Shown here: in pieces, positions 34,236 through 45,335 of the stretch
How the letters are laid out: the number at the start of each line of letters is the position of its first letter
How positions within the stretch are numbered: the first letter of the stretch is position 1
Program-made: the position numbers and the translations under genes
NCBI GenBank assembly: GCA_031763025.1
Contig: JASSKH010000007.1
Coordinates: 6,215,930-6,279,929, forward strand
Origin: Macrocystis pyrifera
Taxonomy: Eukaryota; Sar; Phaeophyceae; Laminariales; Laminariaceae
Direction of reading: 5' to 3'
DNA length: 64,000 nt
Notes under the pieces: generated by a model
What the model saw: only the letters and a program-made list of their open reading frames with translations
What the model was told of the DNA's origin: nothing
Database searches by the model: none

Positions 34236-35154
34236 ATGTCTTCGATATGTTTTTCCTGGTAACCCCCGTGAGAATGGTTATTATGCAAGTCACCCCCTCT
34301 CGGGGATGTGTCTCCGCATCTTGAAATTGAAAGACGGATCCGTCTGCTTTGGAAGCTGTACGAGTACCGTCTCGTAATTGACATTTGTTTGGCGTCTCGG
34401 CGGAGGTCTTGTGCCAGCGTAGTTTCGTCCGATACGTACCTACCTGTACGCTATGCTGCTGCTGAGTTAGCTGCACCGACGTAATCGCCGGCGTTTCGCA
34501 CTGTCGATTAGCTCGATCCACTGCTGCTCAACTATCTGTTTTGTGGCTATGTGCACACGAAGTATACATTACGGACACCGAGGGTCTCGTACGTAACACT
34601 TGAAAAAAAAGAAGTGCTGCTTGCTGCTGTACGAACGAGTTGTGTGTTGTTGTGCCGGATGGCGGATGGCAATGATCGTTTTTCCTGTGTTCCCAGCGTT
34701 TTCTTTCATTTCGCTCATTTTGCTTTTTTTTTAATTCACTTCTTGGCAGTACTGTCGCACTTACAACCTCGAGTTGCATACCGGTACGCGTTCAGCCATC
34801 ACGGGCATGGGCGGAGCCGCCGGCAGGCGTCAGCCCGCCGCGGCGAAGCCCCCCTTGTAATACATTATTTTACGTACTGCTGTAAACATACATGTGTCTT
34901 CTCGACAAATCAGGTATGCGTTGGGCGTCGTCTCTATTTTTTTTTGTTTGGATCATTTTTTTTCCCCAGCATTTCGGGGTAATTTCGGGGTATTTTTTGA
35001 CGTTCTTTTCGAAAACAAATGGTCATTGTTCATGGACTTTTTGTCAAAGACCGGTTTTGGATTCCTCTCGGCCGCGCGGTTCTGGCGCACTTTGTTTCAC
35101 ATGTCAATTCTCAAAAATGACTTGAGAAAAAAAAACCGGTCCCCGCCCCCCCCC

Positions 35155-35627
35155 CTATTATATGTAGGTTGGGTTGGTGTCGGTTGGCAACGACACTGTA
35201 AAACATGCCGCTAACTACGTGAGCTAGACAACCAGGATACCGTTTTTTTTTTTTTTTTTTTTTTTGGCGGTCGCCCACAGCTGGTCGTCGAGTTACAGTA
35301 GATCATTCCCTTCAGTTACATAGTACTCCCATTGCTGTCTCTGGAAGTGGCTACACCGGAAATTAAACTAACTCATTGAAGCTGTCATCCATATGCAAGT
35401 CCGCCTCACAAGCGGTTCTTAGTAGGATGCAGCTCACCCTTCATGCGACTCGCCGGACACCTCACGGCGCTTCGCGCTTGGTGCAAGCAACGTCTGCCTG
35501 GTCGGTGAAAACCCGACATGCTCCGTCCCGGCATTGTAGGGATGCGAGGGTCTATGGTCATACGACTACGGCCATGCATGAGATCGAGTACATCTCTCCT
35601 ATCGAGTACACCCCCCCCCCCCCCCCC
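35155..35627 (+). repeat. C-tract-terminated repeat, near full length
   Basis: The unit starts TATATGTAGGTTGGGTTGG TGTCGGTTGGCAACGACACT and ends CTACGGCCATGCATGAGATC GAGTACA, then C17 (35611-35627). It includes a T22 run near 35244. It aligns along its length with 38004-38542 and, in reverse, 44690-45194. The upstream flank is itself a C tract. No protein family was recognised, and frames shared between copies are translations of the repeat. Confidence 0.85.
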
Positions 35628-35999
35628 TTTGGAAGAATTGTTTTGCCTGGACCATATATATACGTACCTTCGGGGTGTTGTTGACTTGTAATTTCGAGGG
35701 TGTCGCAAGTTGAAAAAAAGGAGAAACACAGGCGGCCCTATTTTCTTTATGTAAGCCCACGCGAAGTTTGATGGCGTTGTACACCGCAGCTGCTGCTGCT
35801 GCTGCTGCTGTATACCGCTGCTTTGCTGCGTGACGGGCGCCTTTTAAATTCATAGGAAGCGTAGGTTGGAATCGTAGAGGCTTCTTCAACGTAAAAAAAC
35901 TTACGTTGTGATACAGGTACATAGAGAGCAGCTACACAGCCGTTACGTCAATGTCCACGAAAAGTTACGCGTAATTACGGGAAAACAGCCCGTCTGGAG

Positions 36000-36485
36000 T
36001 ACCATGTTCTCTTTTTTTTTTCCCCTTGTCTCTTCCTTCCTTCTTGCTTTTTGCCTTGTCTCTCCCTTTGATTACTTTTCCCGCCCCGCCGTCCGTATGC
36101 CGGTATCTTCCTCTCCTTCGTGTTGCTTCGTCCGCGCGGCAGCTATCTGTCCTTCCCGAATACGTATGCTTTCCGTATAGCAACCTTTCTGATCTCCTTG
36201 GGTCATTTGTATTCTGTTTCATTGCAGTATTTATTTATGTTTTATTGTCTTTTTGTTCTTATTTTCTAGTCTTGCTTTTGTTGTTGTGTCTCGTACCCGG
36301 TACGCTGGCACTTCACTTGCTTAACCCTTGAACTTGCAAGTATTTTTTTTTGTTTTTTCGGTCTTCTCTGTCTCAGTCTGTGAACACAGAATCAGTATCT
36401 CTCTAGGATAAGGAATCAGGACGGACATTGGGTGTACTGATGAAGCTGGGTAGAAAGTACGATTTAATGTGAAGACAAAACAACA
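36000..36485 (+). repeat. T-rich segment ending in the dispersed 3'-end repeat
   Basis: Sequence of the type seen in the LINE 3' untranslated regions (TTTTTT/CTTCCTTC-rich) leads to CAGTCTGTGAACACAGAATC AGTATCTCTCTAGGATAAGG and GGTAGAAAGTACGATTTAAT, which matches 28585-28695. It is probably a 5'-truncated copy containing only the 3' end of that LINE. Confidence 0.5.
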
Positions 36486-37580
36486 ACAGCCCTTGGCGAA
36501 AACCAAAGGTAAATTCGAATAATATCAGGGGATATTCGTAGTCACCCCCCCCCCCCCCCCCCCCGGGGGATGAAAAAGTCGTGTCCCCGGTAACATAATT
36601 ATATGCACTGGAACTCCGGTGGTCTGCATACTGTGGTACTCGATTCAAAACAGTCGTACTGCTGCTGTTACAATATGTGTTTATGTGCAGGGCGGTGCAC
36701 GGAAGAAGCAGCAGCTCGGCATGTCGGCTTCATGTGCTACGCGCCCGGTTCAGCTGTGGGTTGCGTGCACTCTTTCGCTATCTTTTTCTGCGCGTAGAGG
36801 GCACGCGAAGACAGACGCAATCACAGGAAATATCCCAGTTAGGGCCGTTCCTGTTTGGTTACGCGTAATTACGTTTACGCCGTACGGCCGTTACAGCAAA
36901 AACAATGAGGGAAAAGGTGAAGTTGCACCTCTATCGTTGAGACAGACTGTTCCCGTGGTTCCTATTGTATTGCTGTAGGATCTTAACATGGCAAACACAC
37001 ACGCACGCTCACGCAGAATCACCGTTCGTGGCTGTCGCAAAGGAGAAGCTTGAAGCACATGGCTGCCACAAAATCAGAGTCTTGATGAGATGCTACACAT
37101 GTACATAGCAGCAAGCAGCAGATAAAAAAAAAAGACACGACGGAAAAAAAAAAACAACTGAAATTGCACCTCTCTCGTTGAGACAGACCACTCTTCCTGG
37201 TTACCACTGATGTACGTCCCTAAGACGACCTTGCTGTTGTTGTGGTTCGTTTTCGCGTCAAGCTGCCATTTCTAACGATATGCTTCCTGAGAGGGCTATT
37301 AAGTTTTAATAGCTAAAAGCAGTATCTGGCACTGCCGTTTGTGTCCATCAGTACTTATCCCTATATTCCTACTTCTGTTCTATTTATCACAACTACGTTA
37401 TGTCACTATTTTACTATTCATATGTCGACCTCCAACCCTCCTCCTCCTCCTCCTCCTCGTGCTCCTGCGGATGTAAGAGCTCTCAACGTGCTCGCCGCCA
37501 ACCACCCCCCTATCCCACTCCGCGCCCCCTTCGAGGCGCTACCACCCCAACGACGCACAGTTGTACATTTACACAGACTA

Positions 37581-37685
37581 TTACGGGGGTCCATAGTTAA
37601 CAGGACCTATGTTATACTTAGAAGCCTATATATTTACCTATTTTTACTATCAAAATTTGGTCCCATTAACTATGGACCCCCGTAA
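37581..37685 (+). mobile_element. MITE family A copy
   Basis: It has 105 bp with arms TTACGGGGGTCCATAGTTAA and TTAACTATGGACCCCCGTAA, almost perfectly complementary. Both arms carry the same matching variant (GTCC/GGAC for GACC/GGTC), suggesting gene conversion between arms or copying from a variant master. Confidence 0.88.
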
Positions 37686-37944
37686 TAGCTCGATATCCTG
37701 CCCACACAGCAGTAGTATCGATGACTCTCCCTCTACCAGAGCGGTATAATAGTAACCATCAACTGCGCCTCTTCTACTACGTACAGCAGTACTTCTTGCC
37801 GTAGACCCTATGTCTTCTACAGACAGGAACAATTAAGACTCTGCCTCCGCTACAAGCAAGCATGAAAGTATTCACGTTAGAGCCGCCCTTTGCCTGTGTG
37901 TCGACATCACCGTGACTCTCTCTCCCCCCCCCCCCCCTCTCTGC

Positions 37945-38987
37945 TACGGCCATCCATGAGATCGAGTACATCTCTCCTATCGAGTACACCCCCCCTCTTT
38001 CTCATGTATAGGTTGGGTTGGCGTCGGTTGGCAACGACACTGCTGTGAAACATGTCGCTCACTACGTGAGCTAGACAACCGAAACACCGTTACTTGTGTT
38101 TTTTTTCTGGTGGTCGGTCACAGCTGGCGATCGAGTTATTAATAGATCATTTTGTGCGGGGTGGAGACCCTTTACCCCGCACAAGGAGAATGATCGTAGC
38201 ACGTAGTGTGTTTGTGGTATGGCACCCACGAGGCAGTTGCATAGTACCCCCCTTGCTGTATCTGGAAGTGGCCACACCGGGAAATAAATTATTTCGTTGA
38301 AGCTGTCGTCCATTTGCAAGAAAGTCCGCCTCTAAAGCGGTTCTTGATACGATGCAGCTCTCACCCTTGATGCGGCTCGCCGGACACGTCTCGGCGCTTC
38401 GCGCTTGGTGCAAGCAATGTCTGCCTGGTCGGTGAAAACCCGACGTGCTCCATCCCGGCATTGTAGGGATGCGAGGGTCTATGGTCATATGACTACGGCC
38501 ATGCATGATATCGAGTATCCCCCCCCCCCCCCCCCCCCCCCCTTGCTCCGTCTCGAAAGGGATGCGTGGTCAATGGTCAAATGACTAAGGCAAGCACCTA
38601 ATGAGTACGTACCCCCCCCCCCCCGTGTTACTAACTCATTGAGGCTGTCATCCATATGCAAGTCCGCCTCACAAGCGGTTCTTAGTAGGATGCAGCTCAC
38701 CCTTCATGCGACTCGCCGAACACCTCACGGCGCTTCGCGCTTGGTGCAAGCAATGTCTGCCTGGTCGGTGAAAACCCGACATGCTCCGTCCCGGCATTGT
38801 AGGGATGCGAGGGTCTATAGTCATACGACTACGGCCATGCATGAGATCGAGTACATCTCTCCTATCGAGTACACCCCCCCCTGGTCGGTGACAACCCGAT
38901 GCGCTCCGTCCCGGCATTGTAGGGATGCGAGGGTATATGGCCATACGACTACGGCCATGCATGATAATGAGTAACCCCCCCCCCCCC
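37945..38987 (+). repeat. Chain of five C-tract repeat units with different 5' truncation
   Basis: Units run head to tail and every junction is a C tract. A fragment ends at 37994, then a full unit 38004-38542 (C24), a unit starting GCTCCGTCTCG that ends at 38624 (C13), a unit starting AACTCATTGAGGCTG that ends at 38881 (C8), and a unit starting GGTCGGTGACAAC that ends at 38987 (C13). The 3' end is always the same (GACTACGGCCATGCATGA ... GAGTA plus C run, or the variant ATGAGTACGTA), while the 5' start differs. Confidence 0.85.
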
Positions 38988-39212
38988 GTCTCTCTCTCTC
39001 TCTCTCTCTCTCTTTATCTTGTCGGTGCGCGATTAACTCAGGCATCGAGCGGCGGGACGACGTGGGGTCGATGGCCGCGAAGCCGCACCGGGAGGTCGCC
39101 CGTGGCGACCACGACGCCTCTCGCTTCTGTTCGCGGTGGCAGTCTTGGGTTGGCCGTCGCACAACCTTGCCCGAGCAGGTGCGCCGCCGGACCGGAACTT
39201 GCTATGTCGGAG

Positions 39213-39310
39213 GCCTATAGTAATCAGAACCAACGCTGGACCCAAAATTATGTATCCTCATCATGTTTGCACACCCACAGTTGGTTCTGATTACAATGTC
39301 CCCCCGTAAA
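39213..39310 (+). mobile_element. MITE family C copy
   Basis: The arms AGTAATCAGAACCAAC and GTTGGTTCTGATTACA are inverted repeats, and the right end TGTCCCCCCGTAA is like family A. The centre ACCCAAAATTATGTATCCTC matches the copies at 15182 and 19050. This copy is not next to a family A element. Confidence 0.7.
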
Positions 39311-39961
39311 ATAATATTAAAAAAACACCTCTTGGCTGTGAGCTCGAGGAAATGGTTGAAACTCATCTTTGCTGAAGCTGCGGGTGATGCTTCCTTTCGA
39401 TCGCCCACGCTACGTTTTTTCGTTTTTTCGGGAGGGGGGGGGGGGGGCGGGTCGCCTTCATGCAACCCAAGGGGAGAGGAGGCCCACGAAATGTATCTGC
39501 CCGTGTTGCGCGACAGACTCTGCTACTTGTGTGCTGCGTTGTAGCTAGTGGTCGTCGTCGTTGGTGCGGTTGCGGGGGGGCGGTAGCGATCAAGTAATGA
39601 TATACGATGGGAGCGTGTCGCCGACGGTGTCGCCGCGCTTGCTCCCGCTCTGTGCCACCCGGAGGTCGCGGTGGTGCTCCGCACCTCGGCAACACGTGGC
39701 AGAAAAAAAAAAAACTTCTGATGCGTTCCCATTTTTCTATCTGTACTGCTGTGCCTGCTCGTCTGCCGCCCGTCCCCACCTTCCCCTTCGAGTAGACGCT
39801 CCGACGAGATGCTGTTGTTTTTTAGTCTTTGGTTCTTCCCCCGTTTTGTCGCTGTCGCGTGCTAATTTGTCGACGGACGATGGGGTTCAATTTCTTCCCG
39901 CGCGCTATACAACGCACCACGCCTTCCCGCCTCAGGTTACCCTGTCCACGTTTCTCACCCA

Positions 39962-40186
39962 TTGCAAGAAAGCCCGCCTCACAAGTGGTTCTTTGTACGT
40001 TGCAGCTCACCCTTCATGCGACTCGCCCAGCACCCCACGGCGCTTCGCGCTTGGTGCAAGAAATGTCTGCCTGGTCGGTGAAAACCCGACGTGCTCCGTC
40101 CCGGCGTTGCACAGATGCGAGGATCTAAAGTCGTACGACTACGGCATCTTACGACTACGGCCATGCGTGACATGAGTACAGCCCCC
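39962..40186 (+). repeat. C-tract repeat unit, 5'-truncated
   Basis: It starts at TTGCAAGAAAGCCCGCCTCA, ends CATGCGTGACATGAGTACAG, then C7. The 3' segment GTCGTACGACTACGG is partly duplicated. It lies just upstream of the first recognised exon of the cysteine-module gene. Confidence 0.8.
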
Positions 40187-40300
40187 CCTATCCCCTTCGC
40201 CTGCCCCCCTTACCCCCGTCGCCGCGGCTTTTGCGGGCGTCACTCGCCTGCGATATTGATGGGTTTAATTTTTTTCCGCTTTTGTCTCTCCATAAAGCAG

Positions 40301-43300
40301 CTTGCTCCAATGGGTTGCAAGGGGTCGAGTCCAGTGCTGGGGACGTGTGCTGCGTCGAGGCGTGCGGAGTCTGCGGCGGCGAGGGTTGCGGCGACATCGG
40401 GGACTTAGGTGACAGCGCGGGGAAGGATAGGGTGGAATGGTGCAGGGTAGGGTAGGGTAGGGAAGGGAAGGGCAGGACAGGGCAGGGTGTAGTATGGTGG
40501 GGTGACGGCGGCGACGACGACGACAACCATTATTGTGAAATGAAATTGTCGGTCATGGGGTGGGGCTTCTTGCTTGACCGTCGAGGGGGTTTATGTCGGT
40601 TTTCGTTTTGTGGTCGCGCCCCTTCCCCCCGTTGCGTCGCCGCGTCGCCTGGCCACTCTGGGGGGTGCTCGTTGTTGTTCACACGGTATGTATTGCCTTG
40701 CACAAAGGTTACCCTGCCGGCCGGCCGGTCGGAACCCAGTTGGTCGCAAGGATAGTGACGATGCTCGGCGGGCCGCTATATGGCGGGGAGTGATTGTAGC
40801 GTGTTGGTGCGAAGGCTGGGGCGCCGGACGCAGCACTCTCTCGCCCTTTCATTGCTCTTGTTGCTGTGCTCTATGATGCTGCTAGGAGCGGCGTTTGCGG
40901 GCGTGGCACTTTCTTGTTGCCGTATGGCCTCTTGTGGGGTACGAGGGGAAGGCGCGCGCGCACGGAAGTGGCGGTTGGTTGGGCGCGATGGTTGGGGGCT
41001 CGCGACCTGCAGATTTCGCGCGTATGTATATATATATTTTGGTTCTGTTGTGCGCCTTACGCGGTGCACCAAAAATATATTTTCCCGCGATCGCCAGAGG
41101 GCTGGCGGAACACGCCCCCCACCCTCACCCTCCCCAGCCACTAACTACACCCACACTGCCTCTTTTTGCCCGGCCCTTACGTCCGCGTACATGATTCCAG
41201 CCGACGTGGACTGCTGCACGGGCGACATCACGAAGGCTGGTGTGGTCTGCGGCAATGGCAACACGGCCCCGTGCATCATCGACGACTCAGGCTACACGGC
41301 CAAGACCCCGTCGCCAACGACTGGAATGCCTTCGCCCCAAAGCACCCCGTCCGATAACCTCGCGCCGACTAGGTCCCAGGGCCCGACTACTGCGCCCCAA
41401 TCCCCCACGCTGCCGACGGCGTCTCAACCCCAAACTGCTTCGCCCCAGCCCCCCGTTACTCCGCTTCCGACCGAAGCCCCGGCAGGATCTGCGGCACAGT
41501 CGTCTGCGCCCGTGATTATGAGCGTCACGACCGTACCCTCAACGCCGCCACCTGGAGTGGTTACATCGGCTCCTGTGGCGACTCGTGCGACTGAAGCGCC
41601 GCTCGGTAAGTTGGTTTCGTGGGTTTTTTCTTCGCGGTACGGTACGTATTCAGCGCTTCGCATGCGTTGTGGGTGGGGTAGAGTGCGGTGGGATGATGGC
41701 GCTGGAACCGCCGACGCCGCTTGGTGTATCGCGCTCATGTTTTTTTTGCTTTGTTTTTTGTACGTCTCGACGCCCCTCCCCGCCGTGCGCTCTTGTCCTC
41801 TCTTCTGCTGAAAACGCCCTCCCCCTCTCTGGTTTTTATCCCCCCCCCCACGTTTTCATGTAATATAGCGAAAAAGCGGTAATATAGCGAAAAACGCAAT
41901 GAGGCCGTTTCCTATGCGGTTCGATTTTTGAGCTTCAGATTTTGACCCGATGGCATTTTCAGATATGAGCTTGACAAATCGAAAGGGCCTTCCTATGCGG
42001 AAAAATCAGATTTATTGTGCGTGTAGAGATTCGAGCAAACGCCGAGACCAACTGCTGTTTTTGTGATTTGGCGCCGCGAAGAGTCGCGCTGGGTGCGCTG
42101 CCCTGCGCGTAGGACCCAAGCGTCCGAGCCCACGCTGACTGCCTCTAGTCTGGTGGCGAAGAGATGTGGCGAGTGCGCTAGAGTCAACCTGTCTTGGTAT
42201 TTTGTGTTTGGTTTTTGTGACTGACTGCTGCTACTGCTGCTGCTGTACAGCAGTGTACTACGAGTACGTATCCACGGAGAGGCGCGTGTCGAGTGCTCTT
42301 CTCTTGGTCTCTAGGCCCGAGCCCGCACCAGCCGACTCTAGTCTGGCTACGGAGGGAGGTGCCGTCCGTGCGTCGGGCGCGAAGCAACGTCGCTATACAG
42401 CTGTATCACCATCCAACTGATCGATGGTTCCGCTGCTGTTTGCTGTAGTGGATAATATCTTGAATTTAGAGAGCATGCCATTTTTCGATTTGAAAATCTG
42501 ATGACCCAGGTCGTCGGATTTTGGCGAAAAAATTTCCGGTCGGATTTTGCATAATCGGACTGCGTAAGTAGGGTCATCCGATTTTTGAGATCGAAAAATA
42601 CAAATCTGAAGCTCGAAATCGAACCGCATAGGAAACGGCCTGAGTGCCCAAATGTTGGAGGTGTGCAACAAATGAGTACCCCTCCCCTCCCCCCCCCCCC
42701 CCCCCCCCCCCCCGCCCTCCCTCCCTACGTCCCTCGCTCTCTTCCCACCGGCTCTTTACCTATCACACGCACTTACCGTGTACTTGCCGCCGCAGAGGGG
42801 GCTTCGACCTGCTCGAACGGCTTTCCCGGATGGCAGAGCAATGATGCATGCTGCTCGGAGTTCTGCGGGCAGTGCGGTGAGCGATCGCGCCCGCGCAGAG
42901 AGCGGGTCAGACGCGTCGACGGTCCACGCAGGCGTGTCCGCGCATGATGGCCCGGGCAGATGAACACACCACCGCTCCCCGGTACACGTGGAAACGTGGC
43001 ACGATAAAGTCTGCTACCGGTGCTGTTCAACCCTTTTGAAGATGTACCCATATTTTGGGGTAAATTTTTACTTGGAATTAGTGTGCGATAATTTTATCGG
43101 TAGCAAAAGGGTCAAGTCTCGTAAGCCTGCGCCGCTAATACCATTATCTCGAGAGGCTTGCAGCCCCGCACCAGCCTCTACTCGCGTAGGGTGAAGCGCC
43201 TTCCGCGTAGACCCTCGCCTGGCCCCTAAAAGTATTGCAAACTTGTCCTGGTTCTGACGTATACACGTTGCGTGCTCGCCAGGCGGAGAGGGTTGCGGGA

Positions 43301-43671
43301 CCCTCGGCTCGGCTGACTGCTGCTACGACAACATCATCAATTCGGAGTTGGTATGTGGACGGGACACTTCCGAGGCACCGTGCATCATTTCAGACAGTGT
43401 TTCACCTGCGCCGGCACCGTCGGTTGCGGGGGAGACTCTGGGGCCGATTACTCCTACGCAGACGCCTTCTCCGGCTGATGATTCTGCTGCGCCAGTCACA
43501 GAGGCCCCGGTGTCTCGGGGGCTCCCCACCACGGCGCCCCCCGCGGCTCCTACGCCGGCGCCGATGCCCGGGACCAGTGCGGGGGCAACAGTTGCGCCAC
43601 GGACCGCGACGGGTTCACCGGAACAGGACAACACTCCGCCGACCGAAACAGAAGGCAAGGAGGAAGAGGAG

Positions 43672-43704
<33 letters not shown>

Positions 43705-44610
43705 GGACGCGGCCGAAACGTCCTCGTTTTTTTCCTCTTTTTTTCTCCTTCGGTTCCAGTTTCACCTATTACTTGCTTGCATATGTTTGGTGTTTGGTGT
43801 GTTCGTTTGTTTGTTTGTTTTTTTCTTGCTTGTTGGCGGCGCGTTGGTACCAGAAGCCGACGTTAGTATGGTGCTAGAGATGCGCGCTGGCTGGTGGTCT
43901 TGCGTCTTGGTCTTGCCTTACCTCGAGGTGGTGTTATTATATTGGTTGGGCCGGCTTGGCGCAGCGAACGGACGAACATCCATGCCGGTGTGCCTGCCGC
44001 TGTTCGGCCTTTCGTTCAATGTTTGCTCTTTCGGTGGCGGCCAGGTGTGTGTGTGTGTGTGTTTGTTTGTTTTTTCATACGTGGATTGCCTCGCCGGGCA
44101 AGTTCCTTAGGGCAGATGAACAAGCGCGTGCGTTCAATGGTGTGCTCAACCAATGCTCGTTTTTCCTCCTTTTTTAGTTCATGCGCGTGTTGCGCTTCCG
44201 ATCGGGACGTCCATCCATCTCTGCCAGAGGTGTTTCGCTCGCAGCCTTCAAAAATATTTTGGCGATGACCACGTACGTCTTCGCCTTCCCCGTGTCCCGC
44301 GCCTCGCTCGCTGCGGGAGCTGCAGTATCTTATACCATGCCCGTTTTGCCACATTTTCATGTTCCCTCGCCAACGCGCTCTGTCCCCCTGCAGTCGAAAC
44401 ATGCTCCAACGGCCTCCCAGGCCATCAGCACGGCGTGGTGTGCTGCCCGCTTTCCTGCGGACAGTGCGGAGGCTCAGGGTGCGAAAACATACCCGGCACA
44501 GAAGGCGGTTCGGACTGCTGCTCCGATATTATCTTGTCGGGGGGCGCGGATTGTGACTCGACGGCGGTTGTGCGGGTTGTCGCGCCTTGCATAGTGGGGA
44601 CAGGTACGGC
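40301..44610 (+). CDS. Modular secreted-type protein with three ten-cysteine modules (partial)
   Basis: Function is unknown; an extracellular or cell-wall role is inferred from disulfide-type modules and mucin-like linkers. I joined exons 40301-40408, 41201-41605, 42798-42877, 43276-43654 and 44393-44610. Each recognised intron is phase 1, and no stop occurs. Each module has the order CSNG-x-x-G, CC-x3-C-x2-C-x4-C, DCC, C and APCI, ten cysteines in all (module starts CSNGLQGVESSAGDVCC, CSNGFPGWQSNDACC, CSNGLPGHQHGVVCC). Modules 1 and 2 are followed by linkers of about 100 residues rich in Pro, Thr, Ser and Ala. The donor at 43655 would be GC (GAAG then GCAAGG), the only non-GT one. The first and last exons are not found: exon 1 needs a phase-1 partner upstream, and a phase-1 donor (ACAG then GTACGG) ends the last. 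I recall similar motifs in stramenopile proteins but no established family name. Confidence 0.8.
40780..40905 (+). other. Possible alternative start with signal-peptide-like segment
   Basis: The frame of the exon at 41201 stays open back to ATG 40780. That start would give a basic N-terminus (RRLGRRTQ), a hydrophobic run (LALSLLLLLCSMMLLGAAF) and then AG, much like a signal peptide. Using it would skip the first half of module 1 encoded at 40301-40408, so an ordinary intron is favoured and this may be chance or an alternative transcript. Confidence 0.25.
41903..42640. mobile_element. Non-autonomous DNA transposon, PIF/Harbinger-like
   Basis: Terminal inverted repeats of about 40 bp begin GGCCGTTTCCTATGCGGTTC and include GAGCTTCAGATTT. 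TGA flanks both ends (41900-41902 and 42641-42643) as a 3-bp target duplication. A 3-bp duplication and GG-starting ends suit PIF/Harbinger, but the family is an inference. A second TIR-like piece (GGCCTTCCTATGCGG) lies inside near 41987. No transposase is visible. It sits in the intron between module 1's linker exon and module 2 of the cysteine-module gene. Confidence 0.85.
42641..42713 (+). repeat. Short repeat fragment ending in C25
   Basis: GTGCCCAAATGTTGGAGGTG recurs inverted at 45295-45325 and 2650-2675. ATGAGTACCCCTCCCCT then leads into 25 C (42689-42713), the same 3' pattern as the C-tract repeat family. Confidence 0.6.
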
Positions 44611-44634
44611 GGACCGGGGGGGTGGATGGTGTGT

Positions 44635-44668
<34 letters not shown>

Positions 44669-44688
44669 GGGGTACTCATTATCATGTG

Positions 44689-44727
<39 letters not shown>

Positions 44728-45194
44728 ATACTCGATATCATGCATGGCCGTAGTCGTATGGCCATAGACCTTGGCATCCCTACCATGCAGGGGTGGAGTA
44801 TGTCGGGTTTTCACCGACCAGGCAGGTATTGCTTGCACCAAGGACGGAGCGCCGTGAGGTATCCGGCGAGTCGCATGAAGGGTAAGCTGCATCGGACCAA
44901 GAACCACTTGTAAGACGGACTCGGCTATGGACGACAGGCTCAATGACGGTGTGGCCACTTCCGGCAAGGGGGGTACTATGTAACTGCCTCGTGGGTGGCT
45001 TACCATGAAACACTGCGTGATACATTAATTCCCCCTGTGCGGAGTAAAGATTCTCCACCCTGTACAAACGATCTAACTCGATCGATGGCTGTGACCGGCC
45101 ACCAACAAAAAAAAAACGACATCCTGGTTGTCTAGCTCAGCGGCATGTTTGATAGTGTCGTTGCCAACCGACGCCAACCCAACCTATAATGTGT
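44635..45194 (-). repeat. C-tract repeat, full unit plus a 20-bp minimal unit
   Basis: On the minus strand a full unit (start TATAGGTTGGGTTGGCGTCG, end GATATCGAGTATA) is followed by 37 C (44690-44726), then only GCACATGATAATGAGTAC, then a second tract including 33 C (44635-44667). The minimal unit matches the last 20 bp of the unit at 38960. The block begins 25 bp after the last recognised exon of the cysteine-module gene. Confidence 0.85.
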
Positions 45195-45199
45195 GTGTG

Positions 45200-45335
45200 T
45201 GGGGGGGTGTACTCGATAAGATGCGTGGCCGTACTCGTATGGCCATAGACCCCTGCGCCGCCGGGGGGGCACCGTTCCTGCTGCCTATTATAGACACCTC
45301 CGACATTTGGGCGCTCATTGCGTTTTTTTTTTCAT
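45200..45335 (-). repeat. C-tract repeat fragment
   Basis: The minus strand ends CCACGCATCTTATCGAGTAC A then C7, then a short CA run, then the start of the full unit at 45194. Its upstream part shares GACACCTCCGACATTTGGGC with 2655 and 42645. Confidence 0.7.

Noticed and set aside
35376-35684. Recurring frame with [12 protein letters not shown] and similar minus frames with MHGRS
   Set aside because: It recurs because the DNA repeat recurs. Copies are truncated at arbitrary points and frames are not maintained.
43027-43112. Small inverted-repeat element with CAACCCTTTTG / CAAAAGGGTC ends
   Set aside because: It is a single copy with 10-bp ends and no clear target duplication, too weak to call.
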